Assembly: GCA_963691655.1 (NCBI GenBank)
Contig: OY829329.1
Span: 56,371,408-56,435,407 of the forward strand
Direction: 5' to 3'
From: Toxonevra muliebris
Lineage: Eukaryota; Arthropoda; Insecta; Diptera; Pallopteridae
Length of the DNA stretch: 64,000 bases
The notes beneath the pieces are model-generated. The model made no database searches, was not told where the DNA came from, and saw only the letters and a list, made by a program, of their open reading frames with translations. This document shows, piece after piece, positions 1-12,900 of the stretch. The translations under genes and the position numbers were made by a program. Position 1 is the stretch's first letter, and the number at the start of each line of letters is the position of its first letter.

Positions 1-150
1 GATACGGAAATACATAGTAGTATACTAGCAGTAACTACTTGAGCTCTCTTGCTGAACGAGACTAATTAAATTGATATTTCTATGATAAGTGTATAGTTTT
101 GATAGTCACGAACACAAAAATTAAATTAACTTTGAGTAAGTCATTCCGAA

Positions 151-201
151 TTCGAAGAAATTTTCTTATATCTAATAACGTTTATTAGTTTCTTCCAAGA
201 A
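151..201. promoter_or_regulatory. Pair of candidate Stat92E binding sites
   Basis: Two perfect palindromic 3n-spaced motifs lie within 51 bp: TTCGAAGAA (151-159) and TTCCAAGAA (193-201). TTCNNNGAA is the preferred Drosophila Stat92E site, and Socs36E is a classical JAK/STAT target. The distance to the coding exon (9.7 kb) and the unknown gene to the left make the assignment tentative. Confidence 0.3.
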
Positions 202-3200
202 TATAATCCTGCATACATCCTCGGGGTATTAAATTTACAATATGGTTTCTGAAATCCTCCCTCAGACATTGTTAATAACGAACTATTACGCAGACTAGTA
301 GTAATGAGAAAAACATAACAAATAAGTATACAGAACGGTAGTGGTTTTCTTGCAATTCTGGGTTACGATTTCAAATATTAATAGCTTATATAGGCTATTT
401 AAAGACTAAGAACTATCACTAAGATCACTGATGAGGAATCGTGGCGGATTCCGAAACGGCCGTCTAATTTGTATATACTGTTGTTGTGATGACTGCATAT
501 ATACGTTCTTTAAGCCTGTTATGTTATACATTATTTAATTGTAAATACATTTAGAAACCTACTACTACCTTCTAAATTTACTAGTAATCGCTGCTTCAGT
601 GCTTTCAAAATCACAATTATCGTTAACATAGAAAGTATTTTACTTAAATTGTTGTTGTTTATTTTAAGTATATTTCTCGGAAAATTAATTTAAACATACA
701 TGTTCATTGTACTCGTACACAATCACACATAAAACATTCATTTATTTCGCTTGTAATTAGTGATGCAATAATTCGTCGTAAAATATTTTTTCCACAGTTA
801 CAATTATCAACTTGAAATAATCTATACACGGTACAATATTCATTTATAATAACTGCTAACTTCAATATAAATGTATAATACAACGAAGATTCGCAGAAAT
901 CAAATAAATTATTTAGAATGAAATTTTTCCATAGAAACAAGCAAATTGCAGAGAAATTACACAGTGCAGCAGGATATGACTTTTCATAAAGTGTCCGGGT
1001 AGCAAATTTCAGAGAAATTTCACAGAATACGTGTTTCGAAAAAATGTTTTTATTAGTGATACACATTTTTGTTTAGTTTTTTTTTCTCATGAGATTATGA
1101 CCCTGTTTCAACCTGAGCTCAAGTTTATGGACAGATTTTAAAAAATTTTGGGATATTGATATCAAAACTTTAAACTTGCCATACTCCTATCAAGTAAATT
1201 TGAACATTTTAACGCATAATCAACTCATACCATTTCTTCATTTTTTTTCACTTAGAAATTTTTCTGAAGCTGCTAAGGCGAAATCGTCTAAACAGGAAAC
1301 TATTTCTGAGACTACAGAGCTCAGTTGACATAATATTATCCGGACTAGGTACCGAATAAGTCTTTAAACATTGTAAAGTCTAACTTGTACCCATGAAGGA
1401 AAATGAGTTTAGACAAAGTTCAAAAGTCTCGGCGTTGGCCGTTCTCCATTCGGATGATAGTGTGTCCAGGATTTGCTGGGCTGATGACTAGGATTTTACG
1501 CAGACAGCTTGCTTCAGAGATACTCTCAACCCTTTTACAGTATTTCTCCCAAGATTGTCTCTTAGTTTTCAAAGTAATTTTTTTTAGATTTTCTTTATAG
1601 AGTTTCCATGCATTTGACGTTTTTGTTTGCCTAATCTAAAAATCTAAAATAAATTTTTTTTAAAAAATAAGTACATATATTTTTCAAAATTACAAAATTT
1701 ACAATTTTTGAAAACAACAATTTTGAACTCAAGTAGTTAAAATGATGTACCTAGTCACAACCTGGAATTTGTTTGTCTACCCAGTAATACACAGAATTTT
1801 CATATTACATATACATAAATTGTAAATTAAAATTCTGATAATCGGTTAATTTTCTTGATCAGATGGTGCTATCAAAAATTTGCAAATGTTTGAACAAAAA
1901 GTAATTCAATTTAATTTTTCGTGGAATTTCGGTAGTAAATAAAAATGATGTGAGCGTGGAATTAAACAAACAATTGTTGATGATTTATACTATAACTTGA
2001 TAGAGTACGTAGATTTAGTGCAAGTTACATGTCAAAAATCATATAATGATTTTGCAAGTTTTCTTACTTATTTTAGTCTATAACTGTGAAATAAATATTC
2101 ACGTCTTGTAATCAAAAATTATATATATTTAATTATTGCTGTTATCAGTTCTTACCTATCAATAAAAGTATATACAATTATGAGTAATCGAATGTTTGGG
2201 AAGTTAATTTTAATTTTTTTTTTTTTTGATTATTTCATAGTTTCAGTATCTGTACGAGTCATTGCACCAACACGCGTTGAGTCATTGTGTATCCCCGGTT
2301 ATTTAATGATGGCGCCAATGCTCCTAAAAGTATCCAATTTTGAACTGATTTTTGGTTTGGATTTATTGGCAGAATTATTACTTAAAAGTATATGCAATTA
2401 ATGAGTAATCAAAAGTTTGAGATATTAACTTTTTGGAATTACAATAGATTTTTTATTTATAATGTCATTAACGCTGGTGTGTCTATAAGTGCATATTATA
2501 AGTATAACGGAGTAATCTCCTTGTTTTGAAAAAAAGAGACAAATTATTCTTTAATACAAAATTTCTTTCGTCGTCAATCTAAGAGGAATGCAGAGGTTTT
2601 CTAATGAAATTAAATTTTCTCCGTACTCAGTTGCCATTAGTTATTCACTAGAATTTTGTTTACAACCCTTATCAATTTCAACTGAAAGTATTAATTTTTG
2701 TAGAAAAATCCCAACCCCGCAATGTACATGTTCAATTGTGCATGCATACATTAAAAGTAAACTCAAACCCACTAATGAATCCTTGAATTCTAGCTAGAAT
2801 TGTTTATTGTACCCTAAAATGGAATTTTGTTCTTTTGTCGTAGCCATCTAAACTAAACGCAGCTGGATATGTTAGTAATTCCCTGAATTTTGGCACTCAT
2901 TACAACAACTGAAGGTAGATTAATATTTTTAAGAAAAACCCTATGAAAAGAAGCATGCAGTAAATATTTTGAACAGAAAGAGGACGAAAGAATAACAAAC
3001 AAATTAAAATGTAATGATACTTAGAGTTTTACAAATTGTAAATTTTTTTTTTTGGATTACATAATAAAATACTTAACTGTAATAAGCAAATTAGACTAGG
3101 TCGTTATTCAAACAAAATGTTACCTTGACTTTGCGCGCGAAAAATCACACATTTTTATTACCAAAAATAAGATGTGAGAATTCCTTAAAAATATAAAAAG

Positions 3201-4474
3201 CAACAGGGATCTAATTTATCAAGGTTCCCTAGTTACAATTGTCAATAAATGACTTCTGTTATGACGGTTAGTTTAAACAAAGAAAATTCCGAAACTGTAA
3301 ACTAACACACAGTAAATGTTTGTAAATATATTTGTGTTTATAAATAAATTTTACTGTATTTTGTATTCAGAAGAATAATCTTTGAGTTAATAGAAATGTG
3401 TACGAAAGTTCCTGAAATTATTTATTACCTCTACTTTAGGTTAAATAATCGAGAATTGCTGTAGGTATACTAGCATCATCATAATGACCAATTCTTATTA
3501 AATTTACCTTTCGACACCCAGTTGGAAATGCTAACAGTTCAGAAAATAGCAGCGTTTCAAAACAAATTTGTTGTCGCTGTTTTCCTCTTTGCTATGTAAA
3601 AAACATAGTTGTTTTTTCCGCTTTGCTCGATTCTGCGCTGTTATCAGCCTAACTGAAACGCAGCGTGGAGTAAAGTAACAATGAAATATATACAATAAAA
3701 CTAATTGGGAGCACGGCTTCAAATTGCAGACACGCCATTATTGTTAATTTACTACGCATATAGTGCCGCTCAGTAGTAAATTAGTAATTTTCCAGTTGAC
3801 AATGTCTCATTGAGAATTATTCTTCGAATGACAATGCCATAATTTTACTGAAAAACGTAATGGTTTATTTGCACATTGTATTATGACCATGGTGTCATTT
3901 ATATTTTGGACTTTATATTGGTGTGCAGTTGAGTTTGGCTTATCAATTCAAGTTTATCATAGTATAAAATCATAAAATCTGCTTTAGATCTTTCCAAAGA
4001 GTTTTCTATTGCTAGGTACATAATCCTCATAATTATACACTTATGAGGATCTTATGTGAGTGTTCTAACCAAGCTTTTTGTCTAGTGTAATGCCCAAATG
4101 CTTGACTTTTTTAGAGTAATCAATTAACTTTTTTTGAATAAATTAAAGACCAAAATCCAATTTGTATCATTTTGTATGTTCTAGTAAGGAATAAAGATGG
4201 CTCTATTCGGATTAACTGATTAGTTCTCTGTGATGCATCAATTTAAATCAAATTCCGTATTATCGAGCAAGGCTTTTTTCTTTTGTTTACTGAAAAGGTA
4301 GTGTAACCCGAATTCAGTAGGAAAGATACTGTACCTAAAATATATAGCGTAAAACACTTTCTTCGAATTTGTTTCAATACATATTTTAATAGACCAAGTT
4401 TTTTGATTTTTTGTTTATATAAATATCTTTGAAATTAAACAAATCTTGCATTTTTTGACTAAGAAAAAAAGTAC

Positions 4475-5005
4475 ATTACCTGCTCGCTTATGTGAACTAA
4501 TTCAGATAAGCATAGTTCACATAATTGAATTGTTCATATAACAAAAATCACAAAACTGTGTTTTAATTAATGAAAAGCATTTTTTTTTAATTCATTGTAT
4601 ATTGTACAAACATTAAACTTTTATTTCAGAATTCAAATTAAAAGAAAAAAAACCAAATGTTTTAGTTTAGGTTCATTTGCAATGATTGCTCTTTGCATTT
4701 ACGAAACACCAAAATTTCATCAGTTGTACACTTTTCGTCAGCCCAAACAGTGATTTTATTGAAAGCATCTAAATCTTCCAAAGTGTTAACTGCAACCTTA
4801 CATTTTCATTAAAAGTTTCATATGTACTTAAAAGGAAACAAAAACGTGCTTAAAATTAAAATACTGTTCATATAATAGAGATTAGCCTTGTTCAATCTTC
4901 AGAACCTCGTGTACAAAAAATGTTGGTCTTTTTTTTGTTCACTCATTTGGATGTTCATATATACGAGCGTCTATATAACCGAGCGAGTTGGTAACCCTAC
5001 TAGTA
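4475..5005. repeat. Decayed pogo/Tigger-like element remnant
   Basis: Both ends carry related inverted motifs, GCTCGCTTATGTGAAC near 4482 and, read from the other strand, GCTCGGTTATATAG near 4980. Copies of GTTCATATAA recur inside (near 4532, 4865 and 4952). On the minus strand at about 4660-4800 there is a short protein-like stretch (VNTLEDLDAFNKITVWADEK, then a run ending in a stop) that reads like the C-terminus of a transposase or other protein. The TTCATATAAC/CGCTTA style of ends resembles pogo/Tigger elements. Class assignment is a guess. Confidence 0.3.
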
Positions 5006-5160
5006 GACATTACTTGTGATTTAATCAAGAACGACGTAATCCCCTATTGAGATTTGTTACTAAGCGCCAATATGGACAAAAGCTGGCTGATCTTCAGCGA
5101 AAAGTAGAAGATATTTCCCATTGGGACAATATGATTACCTGGTAGTATATATAAGTAGTA

Positions 5161-6593
5161 TTCTGTGAATTCTGTTGAATGTAAGAGAGTTTGTGGAGAG
5201 AGAAGAAAATGAAATGCGGAGTAATAATGATATGATAGTTTTGTGTGTGCACATATTTAGTATTCTGCGAATTTTGTTTTAATGTACGATATAGAAGACC
5301 AGAAGAAGATTGAAAACAAATTTTACGAAAGTACTCAATCGTTTCATTTGTTTTCAGTTTAATTTTGTGTTTTTATTTTTGTAGTAAACTTATTTCATAT
5401 GAAATTTTATGTTCTCGTTCAAGAGCACTTAAAAAGAGCTCTAATTGAATTCTACGAATGCAAAAGTATTAAAAGTATCACAAGAATATATTTCTTAACA
5501 CATACATATATGCATATGTGTATAATTCAAAAGAATAAATATAAGAAAAATAAGAAAGAAATACAAAAGACACTACACGACACGGCAAAAAAAAATTTTT
5601 TTCTTAAGAAGTATTATGCACACATTTATTACAACACTACACCACACTCTGTGACGTCTGCCCGCCTGCATGTCCGCTTGCTTCACGTTCAATAATTCAA
5701 TTCTTCATAAAAAAAAAATTAAATTAAAAAAGAGTATTAAAAGAAGAAACAGAAAACGCAGGCAAACTTCAACAACTTTATTCAATTGAATTCGTTTTTT
5801 TTTTTTTTTTTTCATTGGAAATGCGGTAATAATCGTTTTGCAATTATCAACGATAACGATTCGTAGTAAAAAAAAAAAAAGAAATACTACTAAGTACATA
5901 CGTACCTACATAAAATATAATTTACAACGAATTTTGTTATTAGGTACTTGATCAACTCATATACACTCGTGTACGTTTTATTTATCAGTCAATCTCATTT
6001 TCATATTTAATTCATGTCAATGCAGCAAGGCATTACCATTATCACCCTTCGTTCGCCCATTACCTACTACGGCTACTTATGCTTACGCTCACTGACAATG
6101 ATAAGATTTTTTCTTATTATTTATATTTTATTTTTTTGATTTGATAAACAAAAAAAAAAAAAAAATAAAATTCCAAGGCTTTTTTTGATTTTGATATAAT
6201 TTCTAAGAATAATCTAATCTGTCATGAACCTGAAGCTTTTCATAGAAATATACCAAATAAATACTATCTAAGCACAGGTATAGTATACTTAAGCATACAC
6301 TCTACATTTTAGTTTGCCGTTTGTTTAGCATGCGCTCTTACAGTGTTACATTGTGAGGTGTGACAAAAATGTGTAAATATTTTTTTTGTTCTTTTTTAAC
6401 TGAAGCAACTCCTTTTTCTAATAGATAGAATTTGCTTCATTTAGTTTTTAGATTTTTTATTTTGATTACAGCCACGCAAAATTAACTACAACATATTACC
6501 TGACTGACTCCTCAAGGTCTCATCAATTATAGTTATATAAATGTATAAAGATCGTTTTATAATTAAATTATGAATAGGTTACAATTCTGAGAA
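5161..6593. promoter_or_regulatory. Candidate Stat92E enhancer cluster upstream of Socs36E
   Basis: Six perfect 3n motifs (TTCNNNGAA) occur at 5161-5169, 5263-5271, 5450-5458, 6201-6209, 6239-6247 and 6585-6593. Three 4n motifs (TTCNNNNGAA) occur at 5170-5179, 5526-5535 and 5601-5610; the first is directly abutted to a 3n site. By base composition I expect roughly half of one 3n site in 1.4 kb, so this is a strong local excess. In Drosophila the Socs36E gene carries clustered Stat92E sites that drive JAK/STAT reporters. The cluster lies 3.3-4.8 kb upstream of the first coding exon, where a 5' intron or proximal enhancer would be expected. Binding is inferred, not shown. Confidence 0.5.
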
Positions 6594-7993
6594 TTTTAAT
6601 ATGCTGCTACACACACACAATGTCTATAAAAGAGAAATATTCAGAAATGAAGTAAGAGATTGAGTAAATTTATGAAATTCTGCATGCAGCTGGTTGTTTA
6701 GATTTCGACGTACTGAAGTGTTGGTAAGCAGCTGGGGAGCGAAATTAAATTTTGAATGTAACGTTTTAGAAGGAGGCGAATCATAATAATTTTAACTTCA
6801 GTTTGGGCGCTCGTATTACTGTTCCCAGATGGATATCGTTTCATTTCACACATATCTCTTTACAAAAAGAAAGTGTAGAGATCATTCGAATTTCGACCAA
6901 CACTTGGCTTTTATTCTTTTTCATTTATTTATTTTTATCTATTCTACTGCTGCAACTAAATTACGTATGAAATATGTTTTTTTAAATTTCTATAGAAATT
7001 TTTTTCCAGCTCTCTCCTCTCTCCTCATCATAAAAATAAAATAATACAAAATTTGTTTTTAACAACAAGCACAGGATACGCATGGGAACTTTGTACTCTT
7101 TTAGTTTTTTCTCTCTCTCTTTTATCATTAAAAAAAAAAAAAATAATAACCAATTCATGAGAATTTTGCAATTGAAAAATTTCTTATGAAAACAAACCCA
7201 CACACACATGCACACGCATACAAAAATACACACGCATTCGCTCATGTGAGCATGAAAATACATTTCTCTTTTATTTGGTTTTTTTTTTTGTTTTTTTTTT
7301 TTTGATTACTTATTAATTTTTATATAAACAGAAATGTTGTGTTGAATTTTTTTCAGTTGTTTTTCACGCGATTTAGTGAGTGCAAGTGATTTTTTATATA
7401 TAATTTTTTTTTTGTATATAAATTTCTTTTTTATATTTACTGTGCAACAGAAGAGGTCAAGGTTATTTGTATATCTTTCTGTACGTAACTTAACCTGCTA
7501 CTACGCAACGAAATCCTCTAAAAATAAAAAGGTGATTAAAAGAACAGTTCGTTATTAATTCATTTAATCTCACATAACCAGTTTTACATTGGGAATTAAT
7601 TTAAAAAAAAAAAAGTTGTTCAACTGTGCGCTTTAGCTTTTCCCCTCTTTCTCCTAGAGGAGAGATCTAAAATACTGCAAAAGTGTTTCTATATTAGTAT
7701 TCTTCCACTGTTCTTTACACTTTTAGTTCCTAGTGATCCTAGGCCATCAGCTGCTTCAGCGTTTCCTTGCATTCTACTACTTGGAGAGTCCAACTACTCG
7801 TATTAGTTGTAAATTATTAAATTTGTAAAATAATTGTTAATGACATTTGTGTTTTCTTCTTGCGTACTTTTCAAAAAGTTTGTATTTTTTTAGTTTTTAT
7901 TGGGAAAATACGCACACAGTCCTAAATAATAAGTTTTTTCTCAGCATTTCTTGTGATACTACTGTTCTATCATCTTTTAGACAATATACTTTA

Positions 7994-8150
7994 GTGGTGT
8001 TCACACGGGTGCAAGCATGAACGCCTGTCTGAAAGAGAAAGATAGAAAAAATAGGTAGTTAGAGAAAGACAGGCGAGTTTCTATCTCTTATTACCTGTTT
8101 TTTTTCTACTTTTCTCAGATAAGCGTTCATGCTTGCGCCCAAACAGCCAC
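7994..8150. mobile_element. Palindromic MITE, TA-flanked (Tc1/mariner type)
   Basis: The two halves are an imperfect inverted repeat: GTGG at 7994 running through GCAAGCATGAACGC (about 8010-8023) is matched on the other strand from 8150 back through the same GCAAGCATGAACGC core. The inverted match continues inward for about 70 bp. The element is about 157 bp and is flanked by TA on both sides (7992-7993 and 8151-8152), as expected for Tc1/mariner-superfamily insertions. It has no coding capacity. Confidence 0.6.
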
Positions 8151-9438
8151 TATGTCTATGTATATTATTTTATAATGGATATTGTCTCTGAGATGGAAAA
8201 TATGTCTCATTTCCAAAAGGTTTCTCTCTGATATATATATTTCAACAGATATTTCATAATGGAATTCAATTAGATATACAATTATGCACAAATTATTTTC
8301 GTATAATTAATATTAGAACATACGCCTTTGACAGTTGTCGTCAGTCGAAATTTTTCGTTTCTTGGTTTCGATGTGTTTCTACCAGTGAACAACCTTGTTA
8401 TAATCATTGTTCTCAGAACTAGGATTGCCTCACCCATTTGACTGACATACATATGGGAAAACTTATCTTTAGCAACTTTAATTACTTAGAGTATTTAACA
8501 TATTATAATTTAACATATTTGAAAGTTATGAAAGAAAACTCGGCAACACAAAAAAAGAACGCATCGAAAAGGTATGGCAAAAAAGAAATTAATTGTCAAT
8601 CAAGTTCATAGTTTGTTTTGTGACTCACCATTCCACAAACCTCTTCGCATCATTTTATTTCTTTTTCAAAAGAACATTGTTATTTGTTTTATTTGAATAC
8701 GCGCTGCCACCGCTACCATACTGGTGTAAGCAGAACATTCAAACATTGTCGCGCGATAGGAATATTAAAAGGTAGAGAAGAAGAGTGAAGAGTGAGAAAG
8801 AATCAAATCAAAGCCACTCACGTTATTAATAAATAAAATTCGAAATTACTCATTCCAATATTTGCAAACGTAAGCCCATGATGACAACAGCAACAACACC
8901 AACCCGGCAACAGTTAATATCGTCATCGACGATAGCGTTGATTGCTGTTTGTTGTTGGTAGCACGTGAAAAGCACACATTAACCTAAGGAATAATGAATG
9001 AGCATGTGTGCAAGAGTGCGAGCGAGTCGAGAGTACGTAAAACTTCATTCAATATAATTTTTTGTTGCTGTTGAAAAAAAAAACAAAAAACAATAACAAT
9101 TGGTATTGGAATATGGACTACACTACTGATAATACATGAAAAATTCTTCAATGAATTTCAAAATTCATTATTTGCGTTGGCGGAGTTTCCCGTACGTGTT
9201 CATGTTGTATTTTTTTTTTTTACTTTTTATGTTTCTTGTGTAGTAATTATTGTTAATTGATTATTTAGTTAAGTGGAAAAATTATTCGCATACATGTTTA
9301 TTGCTCAAATTGCATACACATAAACGGAAATGTGCATGTGAAATGGTGTTATATTGACTTTCCTGTGAATTTTGTTAGTTTATTGTTAAAAATGAATATA
9401 ATGTTGTGACTCTTATAAAATTTCCGAAAAAAAATTTG

Positions 9439-9740
9439 TTATTGTTGAAAGAAGAACAAGATAGTATTGGTCATGCCACTGTCACTCCTATTAATTTAAC
9501 AAGAGTATTGGTGCTTCGTGATGCTCTCTCGAAAACATCAAATCACACTTACTTTCTCTCATGCCAGCTCTTCCCAAAAGCAAAATGTTCGTCAACAATT
9601 TTGTGGTTGAAAGAAGAACAAGACAGAGTGGCATCTGCCACCAGCCTTCTTATTAGCTCACCATCGATTTTTATACAAGCGAGAGTACTGGTGTCTATTA
9701 ATGCTCTCTCGAACACACAATAAATCACAATTATTCTCTT
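9439..9740 (+). repeat. Diverged tandem duplication upstream of Socs36E
   Basis: Two related blocks share GAAAGAAGAACAAGA (9447 and 9609), GAGTA(T/C)TGGTG (9503 and 9683) and ATGCTCTCTCGAA (near 9531 and 9711), giving a period of about 160-180 bp with internal length changes. The blocks read open in one frame (9406-9723), but the product has no recognisable domain. It lies just 5' of the leader-exon acceptor. Confidence 0.45.
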
Positions 9741-9929
9741 ATACTAGATCTACCAATATATTTTTTTTAGTTAATTATTTATTATATTATTTTAATTCTT
9801 TCTTTGTAGATTAAACTAAAAAGCACATGAGTATCGCTAAAGCTCTTGCTGTTGCACAATAATCAACACCACCACCATAAAAGCTAAATAGCAAAAATAT
9901 CAAATAATCTTGAAAGAAATCTTCTTCCG

Positions 9930-12900
9930 ATGGGGCATAATTATAGCAAAACTTCCTCCAATTCAACCCTTAAAGGCAACACCTCTACAAATACCATAAC
10001 TGCAAACAATAAAAATTCAAATCAAAATACTGCTACAAATACAATCAATAACAATAATTGCAATACATCATCGGCAACCACCAATACTGCTGCTACTTCT
10101 GTTGTGACCGTTGAACAGCCACAAACTAATAGAACACCAATATCGCCGGTAATAAATTTTCAATTTGAAAAGAGTCCAACAACATCGCACACTAGATTGA
10201 GCACCTCAAGTAGCAGCAGCTTAACATCAGTGAATACAATTTGTGGAAAGCAAATAATTATTAAAATACAATTGGCCAAAATGGAAAATGGTAGTGGAAG
10301 TGAGCAGCAGCAGCAGCACCAGGTGGAACAGCAGCAACAACAACAACATCAAGTTCAGGCACAGAGACAGTTACCAGCGCAGGCGCAGGATATGCCTGAA
10401 CGTTTAGAGATGGATGCAAATTCAAATCAATTGCTGAATAGTCTTGATAGACAGATATTAAATGTAACACTCAATAGAAATTTTATGTATGGTGTGAATG
10501 ATATGAGTACGGCTGATGTAGTACTAAGGTCACCATCTTCTTTATCATCATCATCTACAGAAACTATGAATCGTACTGCTGGCAGTACTGCTTCATCAAT
10601 GATGATGCCTGCAAGAATTAGTTATAACAATAATAATAGAAATTCCTGCACTGCTACTCCTACTACCACTTTACATATGGAACGTTTAAATGCTCTCCAA
10701 CTCAATGATGAATTATTGGAGCAAAGTGCTTCGGATTCGGTTGAATACTGTGAATTGTTTGAAAGTGCAAGCGGTAGCAGGCAAAGGCATACGTCAACAG
10801 CACCACCACCAGCAAATGATAAAGAATTTGTTGTGTGCGAAGGTCGTGATGCTGACAATAATAATTGTTGTCATTTTAATAAGAAAACTAAATCAACATC
10901 ATCTTCTCATTCAACAACAAAAACACCGCTCCATCGCTCCAGCAGCAAATTTCCATATCGGGAAGCAATAAGGCGTATGTTGGAACCTTCATCTTCAAAA
11001 TCAAATAAAAACAAAGAGCGCAAAGAAAACAATAACAACAACAAGCAGCAAAAACAACAGCCACAACCACATCAACAACATTCCAATAATTCCTCCTCAG
11101 TTTCAGCATTGCCGTCATCAGAACCCTGTCCATACCACCAAATTCAACTGCAACAACAACGGCAACAGCAGCAACATCAATATCAAGAAATTCAACAAAG
11201 TAATTCGAATAATCATTTATTTCTTCAATATCCACCAACAACATCAAGTACTAATTTAGCGCAAGCAACTTCAACATCAGCAGTCGGAACGGCAGCTGGG
11301 CCTAGATTTTCAAATAATAATAACAATTCCATGTCAACCAATCAACAACAACTATCCATTTGGAGCAGTAATGATGTTATCCTACCATTTAATTCGCCAC
11401 AAGTATTTGTCGTATGTCCATCGACTTCGCGTGTAACATTGGGATGCATTAATGATAACGCCGGCATACGATTCACTACTGAGATTGTAGGCGGTGACAG
11501 TGTTGGCAATCGCGGCAGTGGCGGAGGCGTCGTCGATACAACCACCACCGTGAACTCTCACTTGACGCAGCCGAACCATCATCGTCGTCATCTCATCAAT
11601 AGCAGCAGCACCGCACCAAATTGTGGGCCAATTGTACATTCACAGGTTGATTTCGTGCATTGTTTGGTACCCGATTTGGAACGGATCATCAATTCATCAT
11701 TTTATTGGGGTAAAATGGATCGTTATGAAGCAGAACGCTTGCTAGAAGGTAAACCTGAGGGCACGTTTTTGTTGCGTGATTCAGCGCAAGAGGAATTTTT
11801 ATTCTCGGTATCATTCCGCAAATATGGACGATCATTGCACGCACGCATCGAGCAAAGTGGACATAGATTTAGGTATGTAAAAATATAAAAAACATACACT
11901 AAACATATAGCTATTGCTATTTTTAAAGCAAATTCTCGCTGAATATATTAGGGTTAGGTTGGGTAAACTGCTAAACCAAGAAAACCGACAAGCGCGGACA
12001 TTGGTGGTCTTTACTGGAGTTACGAAATCTCTCATGTCATTTTTACAGAAGAATAAGAGATATTTATGCTTCATTTTAGATTACAAAAGGATAAATGAAC
12101 AATTTAAACCCTAATTAAAAATAATCTAAAAGTAAAGTGAGATATTCTGTTTTTGCAGTACTGTTCAATACCTATCCAATGATGCCTTCGATATGAGTGA
12201 ATCCACACTGGAAGCTCTCCAAATGTTCATCTGCACAAAACAAAAAAAAAAAAAACTATTTCCATTACTTATTCAACAATCAAACAATTGAATATTCAAC
12301 ATATTCAATTGTTTGATTAAATTACTACATTTGCTATTAAATTAATATAACATGTAGCTAACACTATTGATGTTAGATTATGGGGTTCTTGTCCATGCTA
12401 AGTTAGCCACGCATGGCTATCTTATCTGTGGCAAGGTTTATGTTTTCGATGACTTCAGAAAAACGTAACTTTTATTCAGTTGTCTAATGCCAAATTGGCT
12501 TCCTAAACCGAAAACTCATTGGTTCAACTAGCCTGAAATAAAGGGGTAGGAACTTTTCTATTTTTCACTTGGTATCGCAACAAGACTTTATGGCCACTAA
12601 ATGGCAGTCATTTTAACCTAGCCTCATCAAAATTATAAGCATAAATTGAAAACTGAAACTTTATCTTTATATTTAAAATTTTATTTTGTTTTTCTTCACA
12701 GTTTCGATTGCCACGATCCTGGAGTTTTTACTGCACCCACCGTTACCGGCCTACTCGAACATTACAAAGACCCTGCATGTGTTATGTTCTTTGAACCTAT
12801 GTTGACCGTTCCGTTTCATCGTAAAATGGTATTCTCATTGCAGCAATTATCTCGTGCCACTATCGTCTCCTCCTCCACGTACGATGGCGTCAATCAGTTA

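Larger units (their letters stand above)
1..5160. other. Intergenic region upstream of Socs36E
   Basis: I see no convincing coding sequence. The open frames are short, of low complexity and match nothing I recognise. The region is A+T-rich. It holds isolated perfect TTCNNNGAA motifs (151-159, 193-201, 3820-3828, 4359-4367), a 10-bp-stem hairpin around 4022-4050 (ATCCTCATAA and its complement), and a transposon-like remnant at about 4475-5005. A distal Socs36E promoter or 5' untranslated exon could lie here, because the first coding exon is preceded by a splice acceptor, but I cannot place one. Confidence 0.5.
6594..9809. other. Non-coding region before the first Socs36E coding exon
   Basis: No recognisable gene. 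It contains CA-rich simple sequence at about 7196-7240, many T or A homopolymers, a palindromic MITE (7994-8150), one further TTCNNNGAA motif (9147-9155) and a diverged internal duplication (9439-9740). A good acceptor, polypyrimidine tract plus TTTGTAG, ends at 9809, so at least one untranslated Socs36E exon probably lies upstream and the last leader exon starts at 9810, 120 nt before the ATG. Confidence 0.45.

Noticed and set aside
10261..11639. Minus-strand and shifted ORFs across the Socs36E low-complexity region
   Set aside because: They are frame shadows of CAA/CAG, AAC and TCA repeats in the real coding frame.
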